From Acidobacteriaceae bacterium (GTDB lineage Bacteria > Acidobacteriota > Terriglobia > Terriglobales > Acidobacteriaceae), in assembly GCA_003139095.1 (NCBI GenBank), contig PLHW01000062.1, forward strand, positions 1-64,000: DNA of 64,000 bases. The letters are read 5' to 3'. The notes under the pieces are model-generated. The model worked only from the letters and a program-made list of their open reading frames with translations. It was not told the DNA's origin and did no database searches. Shown here piece by piece: positions 15,895-22,760 of this stretch (positions are counted from its first letter, which is position 1; every line of letters begins with the position of its first letter). The position numbers were made by a program, and so were the translations under genes.

Positions 15895-16267
15895 CGGGGG
15901 CGGCCTTGGGAGCGGGAGTCGGGGCAGGCGCGATCTCAGTAGCGGAGTCGGCCGGGGGATGGGTGGCTTCGGGCGAGGCGGTTTTAGATTCGGCGGCTTC
16001 GAGTTGCTGGGGCGGCGGGGGATTGAAGATGCGGCTGGCGAGCGAGCCGAGCGGGGCCTGGAGCGAGGGGAGGATCTGGGGCTTGACGTCGGATTGGACG
16101 GCGTTGATTTCGGATTCGATCTGAGAGCGGAATTCGTTGGAGGCGCGGCGGAACTCGTTCATGAAGCGGCCGATGGTGCGGCCGATCTCCGGAAGTTTTT
16201 TGGGGCCGAAAAGGATGAGGGCGAGAAAGAACAGAAAGATCATCTCACCCGAGAAGCCGAAATTCAT
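15887..16267 (-). CDS. tatB: TatA/TatB-family translocase subunit
   Basis: The 126-residue protein has a single N-terminal helix with the hallmark FGPKKLPEIGRTIGRF at residues about 21-36, an amphipathic helix with several Arg/Glu residues, and a long Pro/Ala-rich tail. The length and the tail favour a TatB role, but bacteria with a single TatA-type protein use one subunit for both, and the family boundary cannot be drawn from the sequence alone. The overlap with tatC indicates stoichiometric expression. A GATCGGGCC-type octamer array (16314-16352) lies upstream. Confidence 0.9.
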   Translation of the reverse strand: MNFGFSGEMIFLFFLALILFGPKKLPEIGRTIGRFMNEFRRASNEFRSQIESEINAVQSDVKPQILPSLQAPLGSLASRIFNPPPPQQLEAAESKTASPEATHPPADSATEIAPAPTPAPKAAPDA

Positions 16268-16313
16268 GGAAACATCATAATGCGGCGGCGTATGGAATGA
16301 CTAGGAAACTCTG

Positions 16314-16352
16314 GCATCGGGCCATCGGATCATCTGGCCATCGGGCCATCTA
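16314..16352. repeat. Octamer array (ATCGGGCC units), copy E1
   Basis: Five imperfect units of CATCGGGC/CATCTGGC occupy the gap between tatB and the first outer-membrane barrel gene. The same unit recurs at 17892-17920 and 39474-39520. Confidence 0.85.
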
Positions 16353-16371
16353 GAACCAACCCCGCGTCTTT

Positions 16372-16965
16372 CTATCGGAACGTGTAGCCAATGGATGCGC
16401 CGTAGCGGAGGGCGTGGAAGGAACTGAATTCGATGTTGTTGCGGACGATGTAGTAGCGAGCCTCGGGGCGAATGAAAAGATGACGCCAGGCGTAGTACTT
16501 GATGCCGCCGCCGACGTCGCCCATGAGGTGATTGGAGGTTCCATAGCAACTGCTGCCATTGCAGCCCTGCACATAAAAACGAGTGGTCTGGACGCCGGCG
16601 CCGCCGAGGACTTCGAAAGCGAGGTGGTGGGGCAGGATCTGAGAGGCGTAGATGGCGTTGAAATCGTAAAAGAAGGGGCGATAGGGAAGGTTGATGTATC
16701 CGGGGAGGTAGGTGCCGTTGTTCCAGCGCCAGGCGAGTTCGGCCTGCACGCCGATGCGTTTGTGGAAGAGCCAGTCGGCGCTGGCAGTGGGATAAGCGCC
16801 GCCGTCGAGGGATTGAGGCTCATGGTTGCCGGTGGCGAGACTGCCTGCGGGCGCGTAGATAGAAGCGCCGCCGACGGCAACGTCAATTTGCTGGGCGCGA
16901 GCGGTGGGGGCGAAGGCGAGGGCGAGAATGGCGAGAATAAGGGCGAGGCGCGGGAAGCTGTTCAA
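16372..16965 (-). CDS. Outer-membrane beta-barrel protein, copy 1
   Basis: From the TTG at 16965 the protein is 197 residues with a compact signal peptide (MNSFPRLALILAILALAFA..., cleavage after ARA) and an eight-strand-like barrel pattern of alternating aromatic strands, ending GYTFR with a terminal aromatic-x motif recognised by the BAM machinery. Two Cys residues (CNGSSC) sit in one loop and could form a disulphide. The open frame extends to 17043 through A/T-rich repeat-like DNA, so the start is uncertain; the chosen one matches the length of the paralogue at 17189. Function may be as a structural OmpA-like barrel or small porin; not determinable here. Confidence 0.75.
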   Translation of the reverse strand: MNSFPRLALILAILALAFAPTARAQQIDVAVGGASIYAPAGSLATGNHEPQSLDGGAYPTASADWLFHKRIGVQAELAWRWNNGTYLPGYINLPYRPFFYDFNAIYASQILPHHLAFEVLGGAGVQTTRFYVQGCNGSSCYGTSNHLMGDVGGGIKYYAWRHLFIRPEARYYIVRNNIEFSSFHALRYGASIGYTFR

Positions 16966-17140
16966 TGGGGCTTCTCTTAATGGGGATTGTTTCAATTGTC
17001 CGTTTCTCAATGGAACCATCCAAAAAAAATATTTTTCGTTCAACGAATCCGAGCCGGGAGCGCCGGAGCGGAAATCCTGTCGCTATGAGAATGCGTGGGT
17101 ACGAACAATGAATATACAGGAGACGGGAAGTGGACTCAAA

Positions 17141-17166
17141 GCGGGACGAGCCGAAGCCCGTCCCGC
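17141..17166. repeat. Inverted repeat between the two barrel genes
   Basis: GCGGGACG (17141-17148) pairs with CGTCCCGC (17159-17166) around a 10-nt loop. It lies just beyond the stop of the second barrel gene and may slow transcription into the first. There is no T-run on the minus strand. Confidence 0.6.
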
Positions 17167-17188
17167 GAGGAGAGGGCAGCCACATCAT

Positions 17189-17794
17189 TTAGTGAAAGGT
17201 GTAGCCGATGGAGACGCCATAGCGAGTGTTATGCCAGGAACTGAACTCCTGATTGTTATGGACGAGATAGACGCGGGCCTCGGGTCGAATGAAGAAGCCT
17301 TTGGTGGCATAGAGCTTGAGGCCGCCGCCGAGATCGCCGTCGAAGTGATTGATGGACTGGTAGTTTGAGCAGGAGTAGATGCCGCAGACGGTGCCGGTGT
17401 AGTAGTGGGTGTCTTCGGCTCCGATGCCGGCGACGAGTTCGAGATAGGTGCGGGGCGCGAGTCTGGGCGAGTAGACGCCGTTGAAATTGTAGAAGACGGG
17501 GCGGAAGTTGAAGCCCTGTCCGGCGTAATTATTGGCCTGGGAGGCGCGCCAGAAAATTTCGCCGCCGACTCCGACATTATGCCAGAAGAGCACGTCGCCG
17601 CTGAAACCGGGATAAGCGCCGCCGGTGAGTGAGACGGGATTGTGATTGCTGTCGCCGTTACTGGCGCCGGGGGCGTCCATGGCGCTGACGCCGAATGCGA
17701 AATCGATTTTCTGCGCGTGAGCCGCAGGGGAGAAGGCGCCGATGGCCGCGCAGACCAAAGACAGGACAAGGGCAATACGCAAAAGCTGTTTCAA
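17189..17794 (-). CDS. Outer-membrane beta-barrel protein, copy 2
   Basis: This 201-residue protein is a paralogue of the preceding barrel: same GGAYP near residue 60, same FYNFNGVYSP/FYDFNAIYAS strand, a Cys pair in the same loop (CGIYSC), FIRPEARVYLVHNN versus FIRPEARYYIVRNN, and the same GYTF-x ending. It starts at a TTG with GGAGG 7 nt upstream and has a clear signal peptide ending AAHAQ. Tandem duplication is evident. Divergence is moderate and concentrated in loops, consistent with diversification of surface-exposed parts. Confidence 0.85.
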   Translation of the reverse strand: MKQLLRIALVLSLVCAAIGAFSPAAHAQKIDFAFGVSAMDAPGASNGDSNHNPVSLTGGAYPGFSGDVLFWHNVGVGGEIFWRASQANNYAGQGFNFRPVFYNFNGVYSPRLAPRTYLELVAGIGAEDTHYYTGTVCGIYSCSNYQSINHFDGDLGGGLKLYATKGFFIRPEARVYLVHNNQEFSSWHNTRYGVSIGYTFH

Positions 17795-17891
17795 GCAAAA
17801 GCCTCCAAAAATTTAAATTTGTTAGTTATGTGATTGGATGCAGATGGGTTGCCGGCGGATGGCGCGAAGAAGGGATTTACAAGAATTTACA

Positions 17892-17920
17892 TGATCGGGT
17901 GATCGGGCCATCGGGCCATT
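17892..17920. repeat. Octamer array (ATCGGGCC units), copy E2
   Basis: Three to four units (GATCGGGT GATCGGGC CATCGGGC CATT) lie 10 nt past the stop of the glycerate kinase gene and upstream of the second barrel gene. Confidence 0.85.
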
Positions 17921-17930
17921 TAAGCCCGCC

Positions 17931-19298
17931 CTAATAGGCTAGGAGGAGGCGGAGGTCGCGAAGGTTGTTGCCGGTGGGGCCGGTGACGATGTCATCGCCG
18001 AGGCGCTTGAACAAAGGATGGGCGTCGAAGCGGGACAGGGCTTCGCGGACGGCGTCGAGTCCGCCCGCGCGGACGACTGTGGTTCCATCGACGAGGGCTC
18101 CGGCGGCGGGGCTGTTGCCGTCGATGCCGTCGGTGCCGGCGCTGAGGATGGTGAGGTTGTCGCCGGCAATTTTCTCGGCGCAGGCTAGGGCGAATTGCTG
18201 GTTGCGTCCGCCGGTGCCGCCGTGGCGGACGGTGACGGTGACTTCGCCGCCGGAGAGGAGGCAGATGGGCTTCGGTTCGTCGGGAAGAGCGGCGGACGGA
18301 TTTTCGTTTCGCTGGCGGGCGCGGAGATCGCGGAGGCGATTGACTAAGTAGGCGGCGGCTTTTTCGTAGTCCCAGTCGTCGCAGGAGTTGTCGATTACGA
18401 CTTCGAAGCCGGCAGCGGCAGCGGCTTTGGCGGCCTCGTCGAGGGCAATCTGATTGGAGAGGACGGTCCACCAGCGGGCGCGGACGAAGGCGGGATCGTC
18501 GGACTTGGGGGTTTCTTCGAGGGCGCGCTCGCGGAAGAGATCGGCGACGGAAGGCGGGAACTGTTCGAGGAGCCCATACTTCGCGACTATGCTCTCGCAG
18601 TCGTGGATGGTGGTGGAGTCGGGCATGGTGGGACCGGAGGCGAGCGCGTCGGGCGTGGCGTCGGGCACGTCGGAGACGAGGATGGAAACCTGCTGCGCGG
18701 GATAGGCGGCCTGGGCGAGGCGGCCTCCTTTGACGGCGGAGAGATGCTTGCGGATGGCGTTGATTTCGGCGATGGGCGCGCCGGAGTGGACGAGCTTTTG
18801 ATAGGTGGAGATGAGGTCGGGGAGAGAAATTTCGTCGTCGAGTGGCTTTTCGACGAGGGAGGAGCCTCCGCCGGAGAGCAGAAAGATGACGAGCGAGGAG
18901 GCGTCGAGCGAGCGCAGCGATTTGAGAATGGCGTGGGCGGCGTGAATGGATTCGGCGTTGGGAGTGGGATGGCCGGCGTGAAAATAACGGAAGCCGTGAA
19001 GCTGGGCAGCGGGCGCGACGGAGGAGGCAACGATGCCTTCGAGGTGCGGGCCCGTGCGGGCTTCGAGGGCGGCGGCCATGGTGTGGGCGGCTTTGCCGAT
19101 GGAGACGACGAAGGTGCGGCTGTAGGAGTTGAGATGGTAGAGGTCGTCGCAAATGCGGAGAACGCCGCGGTGGCAATGGATGTGGCGGGAGAAGGCGCTC
19201 TCAATGGAGGCGTTTTGGAGCGCGGACGTGAAGATGACGCGGGCGGCAGGGCGCATGCGGCGGAATTGGAGGGCGGGGTCGGGGGCGGGGTCCGGCAT
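17931..19298 (-). CDS. Glycerate 2-kinase (GckA/TtuD, MOFRL family)
   Basis: The 455-residue protein has the two-domain structure of glycerate 2-kinases: an N-terminal DUF4147 domain with VVSIGKAA near residue 65, LLSGGGSSLVEKP near 145, and the Lys-containing INAIRKHLSAVKGGRLA; then a C-terminal MOFRL domain with CLLSGGEVTVTV, GGRNQQFALA and SAGTDGIDGNSPAAGA. It phosphorylates D-glycerate to 2-phosphoglycerate, feeding glyoxylate- or hydroxypyruvate-derived carbon into glycolysis. The ATG at 19298 is used; upstream in-frame codons are translated repeat (NYKSQITNYKS). No glycerate dehydrogenase or transporter is next to it. Confidence 0.93.
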   Translation of the reverse strand: MPDPAPDPALQFRRMRPAARVIFTSALQNASIESAFSRHIHCHRGVLRICDDLYHLNSYSRTFVVSIGKAAHTMAAALEARTGPHLEGIVASSVAPAAQLHGFRYFHAGHPTPNAESIHAAHAILKSLRSLDASSLVIFLLSGGGSSLVEKPLDDEISLPDLISTYQKLVHSGAPIAEINAIRKHLSAVKGGRLAQAAYPAQQVSILVSDVPDATPDALASGPTMPDSTTIHDCESIVAKYGLLEQFPPSVADLFRERALEETPKSDDPAFVRARWWTVLSNQIALDEAAKAAAAAGFEVVIDNSCDDWDYEKAAAYLVNRLRDLRARQRNENPSAALPDEPKPICLLSGGEVTVTVRHGGTGGRNQQFALACAEKIAGDNLTILSAGTDGIDGNSPAAGALVDGTTVVRAGGLDAVREALSRFDAHPLFKRLGDDIVTGPTGNNLRDLRLLLAY

Positions 19299-19318
19299 GG
19301 AGGGATTATATGGAGGGG

Positions 19319-19406
19319 ATTTGTAATTTGTAATTTGTGATTTGTAATTTAAAAACTCACTCTGCCTGCCGCACAATTACAAATTACAAATTGCCGATTA
19401 CAAATT
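19319..19406. repeat. Heptamer inverted element (ATTTGTA units), copy B1
   Basis: The left arm 19319-19350 is about four ATTTGTA heptamers. The right arm 19375-19406 is the reverse complement with a few differences, separated by a 24-nt spacer. The right arm includes the last codons and TAA stop of the hydrolase gene (19398-19400). The element bridges from that stop almost to the start of the glycerate kinase. A second copy is at 57653-57765. Confidence 0.87.
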
Positions 19407-20057
19407 CTTCACCCAGGCTTCGATGGCGGTGCGCATTTCTTTCAGGCGGCCTTCGAAGAAATGGTCGCCGGCTTCGATGCGGACCAGTTTTTTTGGGTCG
19501 GCGAAAGTGGCGACTAACGCTTCGAGCGATCCGGGCGGGGCGAACTGGTCTCTTGATCCGCTGACGAAGAGCTTGGGCTTCACGCTGGTGCGGAGGAATT
19601 CGAAATTGTAGGTGCGGGCCTCGCCGGCGGTGCTGGGCACGGGGATGGCGGGCAGGCCGAGGGCGATGAGCGTATCGACGCGATCGTCGTTGTGGGCGGC
19701 GCGGAGGCCGACTGCGGCTCCGAAAGAAAAACCGGCAAAGACGACGGGAAGCGGGAATTCGCGCTCAAGCCAATCGAGTGCGGTGCGGGCGTCGTCGAGT
19801 TCGCCGACGCCGTGGGCGTGCTCGCCTTGGCTGAGGCCGGCGCCGCGAAAGTTGAAGCGGAGGACGGGGAATCCGAAGCCGTTGAGCGCCTTCATGGCGT
19901 GGAAGACGACTTTGTTGTGAAGGGTGCCTCCGAAGAGCGGATGGGGATGGCAGACGAGGGCGGCATGCGTGGCGGCGGGCGAGCCGGCGTTGAGGAGGGC
20001 TTCGAGGCGTCCGGCGGGGCCGGGGAGGAAGAGGGAGCGGATGGTGGAGTCGGTCAC
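19398..20057 (-). CDS. Alpha/beta hydrolase of the COG2945 family
   Basis: The protein is about 219 residues. It has the family hallmark CHPHPLFGGTLHNKVVFHAM near residue 37, the oxyanion region LRFNFRGAGLSQG, the nucleophile elbow GFSFG, the Asp in SGSRDQFAP and the His in EAGDHFFEG. A serine hydrolase acting on a small or hydrophobic acyl substrate is expected; the specific substrate is unknown. I chose the GTG at 20057 because everything further upstream in the frame is repeat-derived. No good ribosome site is visible. It is followed by the glycerate kinase across a heptamer hairpin element. Confidence 0.85.
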   Translation of the reverse strand: MTDSTIRSLFLPGPAGRLEALLNAGSPAATHAALVCHPHPLFGGTLHNKVVFHAMKALNGFGFPVLRFNFRGAGLSQGEHAHGVGELDDARTALDWLEREFPLPVVFAGFSFGAAVGLRAAHNDDRVDTLIALGLPAIPVPSTAGEARTYNFEFLRTSVKPKLFVSGSRDQFAPPGSLEALVATFADPKKLVRIEAGDHFFEGRLKEMRTAIEAWVKNL

Positions 20058-20413
20058 TTGGTCGTTAGTCTTTCGTCGTTCGCTATTCGATCTTGCTTTG
20101 CGCTCTTGAAATTCTATCAGCCTCCTTTCGGGACTCGTTCGCGGCTGGCGGCGCGCAATACTTTCGATCTCCAGGGCAGTGGGGAATGCAGGGATCCTTC
20201 GTCGCCGACATCTGGGCGCGTGTGCTCGGGGCGGTGATGCGGGCTCCTCAGGATGACAAGCTTTCTTGGGGTTGTAAGACAATTGACGGCTAACGACCAA
20301 TGACCGGCGACTAACGGCGAACGACCGGCGAGAGACCCGACGATTCGACGACACACCCGACGGCTGACGACACGAGTGGCGATTGATTGCTGGCGGCTGA
20401 TACGCTCTTGTGC
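20058..20413. repeat. Gene-free divergent region: GTCGTT arrays flanking REP-like copy D
   Basis: This 356-nt gap between the hydrolase and the M20 peptidase is almost entirely repeats. 20060-20090 has GTCGTT-type heptamers, 20187-20260 is REP-like copy D (GGGATCCTTCG ... CTCCTCAGGATGACA), and 20282-20375 has the reverse-complement heptamers (ACGACCA, ACGACCG, TAACGGC and variants). The heptamer arrays are thus inverted around the REP-like copy. Promoters of both genes must lie within or overlap these repeats. Confidence 0.8.
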
Positions 20414-21427
20414 ATGAGCATGAGCGATCTGTTCGCGCTGGCGCGGCGGTTGATCGACATTGAATCCATAACTCCGAATGAGGGGGCGGTGGGGGAGTTT
20501 GTTTGCTCGGAACTTCTGCGGCGGGGATTTGCGGCTCGGAAGATGGCGGTGGAAGGCGAGCGGGCGAATGTGATGGCGACGTGGCCGGGACATGCGCGGC
20601 CGGAGGTTGTTTTTTCTACGCACATGGATACGGTGCCGCCGTTTATTCCATCGTCGGAGGATGAAGCGCGGATTTACGGGCGGGGGGCGTGCGACGCGAA
20701 GGGAATTATTGCGGCGCAGATTGTGGCGGCTGAAAAGCTGCGCGGGGCGGGCGTTTTCGTGGGGCTGCTGTTTCTGGTGGGCGAGGAGACGAATTCGATT
20801 GGGGCGCTGACGGCGAATCAGCATCCGATTGGGGCGCGCTACATGGTGAATGGCGAGCCGACGGAGAACCGGCTGGCGGTGGCGAGCAAAGGGGCGCTGC
20901 ATGTGGAGCTGGCGGCGCGAGGGAAGATGGCGCATTCGGCGTATCCGGAGCTGGGCGAATCGGCGATTGACAAACTGGTGGAGGCGCTGCACCGGTTGCA
21001 CGCGATGAAGTTGCCGGAGGTGGCGGACGTGGGGGCGTGCACGAAGAATGTGGGGATTATTGAGGGCGGACGGGCGCGAAATGTGATCCCGGACCGGGCG
21101 CGGGCGGAACTTTTTTACCGGCTGGTGGGGCCGGCGTCGGAGTTGAAGGCGCGGATCGTGGAGGCGGTGGGCGATCTGGCGGAGGTGGAGTTTACGCGGG
21201 AGACGCCATTTATGCGGATGCACACGCTGGAGGGAATGCCGACGATGGTGGCGGCGTTTACGACGGATGTACCTTCGCTGACGAATTGGGGCAAGCCGCT
21301 GCTGGCGGGGCCGGGATCGATTCACGCGGCGCATACCGAGGGCGAGTTTGTGGAGAAGCGGCAACTGGAGGAGGCGGTGGAGTTGTATTGCGGGATTGCG
21401 GGAACTTTGCTGGGGAAGGGCGCGTAG
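20414..21427 (+). CDS. M20-family metallopeptidase (ArgE/DapE/LysK-like deacylase)
   Basis: This 337-residue protein has the M20 di-metal set: STHMDTVPPF (His and Asp with the catalytic Asp two residues on), GRGACDAKG (bridging Asp), GEETN (catalytic Glu and metal Glu), NGEPTEN, and IHAAHTEGE with the last metal His. The dimerisation lid domain lies around residues 165-270. It is shorter than DapE and close in size to LysK/ArgE deacylases, hydrolysing an N-acyl amino acid. It is not linked to arginine or lysine synthesis genes, so the substrate remains open. The ATG at 20414 or the one six bases on is the start. Confidence 0.9.
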   Translation: MSMSDLFALARRLIDIESITPNEGAVGEFVCSELLRRGFAARKMAVEGERANVMATWPGHARPEVVFSTHMDTVPPFIPSSEDEARIYGRGACDAKGIIAAQIVAAEKLRGAGVFVGLLFLVGEETNSIGALTANQHPIGARYMVNGEPTENRLAVASKGALHVELAARGKMAHSAYPELGESAIDKLVEALHRLHAMKLPEVADVGACTKNVGIIEGGRARNVIPDRARAELFYRLVGPASELKARIVEAVGDLAEVEFTRETPFMRMHTLEGMPTMVAAFTTDVPSLTNWGKPLLAGPGSIHAAHTEGEFVEKRQLEEAVELYCGIAGTLLGKGA

Positions 21428-21839
21428 AGGATAGGGCGGGTGGTCGTTGGTCGTTCGTCGTTGGTCGTTCGTCGTTCGCGCTGTGCTGCTTGACCACTAT
21501 GTTCAGGGCGCGGGGGAACGCCTTGCGACGGCGGTGTGCGCGGGGTAGGGGTCCTTCGACTGCGCGCAATCATCGCTGCGCGATGAGTGTGCTCCGCTCA
21601 GGATGACAACTAGTGAGACGGCAAAACGTCAGGGCGACTGGGATGACAATTTGTCTAACGGTGCATTTGTTGGGATCAAAATGTTGTGCAGGAATCGTGC
21701 GACGACAGATGCGTGCGAGGAAATAGATTTACAATGGCTCGCTTGGGGAAAACAGAAATCCGGCGGGATAGATGCGACTGGTCAAATTCAAGGTCTGGCA
21801 GGCTCAACGAATAATCCGACAGGTTTGGGAGATCACTCA
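21428..21839. repeat. Gene-free stretch: GTCGTT heptamers and REP-like copy E
   Basis: The 412-nt gap contains a GTCGTT array at about 21440-21480 (alternating GGTCGTT and CGTCGTT) and REP-like copy E at 21547-21610, whose hairpin is nearly the same as copy A. The final 220 nt hold no repeat. An open frame runs through it from 21603 but its sequence has no protein-like features; it probably contains the promoter and leader of the LolA-like gene. Confidence 0.75.
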
Positions 21840-22664
21840 ATGATGAACAAAGTACGTATGGGGATGAAAGTGTGTTTGGGGCTTCTTGCTCTGGCAATGG
21901 TTGCGCCTGGCGTGTGGGCGCAGAGCGCGGACGACATTATTGCGAAGAACGTGCAGGCGCGCGGCGGCCTGGACAAGATTAAAGCGGTGCAGTCGATCAA
22001 GACGACGGCGACGCTGGCGATGGGACCGGGGATGGAAGCGCCGGGGAGCCTGATTCAGAAACGGCCGAACATGGCGCGGCTGGAATTCACGGTGCAGGGA
22101 TTGACCGCAGTGCAGGCGTATGACGGCACGACGGCGTGGCAGATCATGCCGTTCATGGGAAAGAAGGATGCCGAGACGATGTCGGCGGACGAGGCGAAAG
22201 AGATGCAGGAAACGGCGGACATCGACGGGCCGCTGGTGGATTACAAGAGCAAAGGGAACACGGTGGAGTTGCTGGGGAAAGAGAAGATCGAGGGCACGGA
22301 CGCGTACAAGCTGAAGGTGACGCTGAAGAATGGCGACGTGCAGACGATGTACATCGACTCGGATTCGTATTTGGAGATTAAGGAAGAGACCAAGCGGATG
22401 GTGCGCGGGACAGAGCAGGACGTCGAGTCGGCGATTGGGGATTATAAAGAGGTCAGCGGGATCATGTTTCCGTTTGCGGTGGAGAGCGGGGCGAAGGGCA
22501 GCGACCAGAAACAGAAGCTGACGATCTCAAAGATTGAATTGAACGTGCCGGCGGAGGATGCGAGCTTTAAGATGCCGCCACCGGCGCCGCCTGCACCGGC
22601 TGCGGCCGCCGCGCCGAAGACAGATGCGGCAAAACCGGAGGCTCCGAAACCGCCGAACCAGTAG
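21840..22664 (+). CDS. LolA-like outer-membrane lipoprotein-sorting family protein
   Basis: The 274-residue protein starts at the ATG with GGGAG 8 nt upstream. A signal peptide (cleaved after VWAQ) is followed by the LolA/LppX-type beta-sheet fold: DDIIAKNVQARGGLDKIKAVQSIK near the N-terminus, a Tyr-Asp-Gly turn (AYDGTTAW), and regular strand pairs ending IELNVPAEDASFKMP. The last about 45 residues are an Ala/Pro/Lys-rich tail. Proteins of this class bind lipid or lipoprotein acyl chains in the periplasm; those with an 'ARGG' start are common in Acidobacteriota and lack a known partner. The VPS10/BNR protein follows after 96 nt and may be co-transcribed. Confidence 0.78.
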   Translation: MMNKVRMGMKVCLGLLALAMVAPGVWAQSADDIIAKNVQARGGLDKIKAVQSIKTTATLAMGPGMEAPGSLIQKRPNMARLEFTVQGLTAVQAYDGTTAWQIMPFMGKKDAETMSADEAKEMQETADIDGPLVDYKSKGNTVELLGKEKIEGTDAYKLKVTLKNGDVQTMYIDSDSYLEIKEETKRMVRGTEQDVESAIGDYKEVSGIMFPFAVESGAKGSDQKQKLTISKIELNVPAEDASFKMPPPAPPAPAAAAAPKTDAAKPEAPKPPNQ

Positions 22665-22760
22665 TCGGTTCGCTTACCGATTGCGAAAAACCAACATTGC
22701 GAACATCAGGGATGATAGATCGAGAGCAGGTAGTCGTGCGATTCCGCTTGAGGTGAATCA

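Noticed and set aside
19319-19406. CRISPR array
   Set aside because: Units are only 7-9 nt and directly adjoin; there are no 20-40-nt spacers and no cas genes.
20058-20354. Extension of the hydrolase frame through the repeats
   Set aside because: The sequence is made of GTCGTT heptamers and a REP-like element; residues such as RRSFAVSRRSLVVSR are translated repeat.
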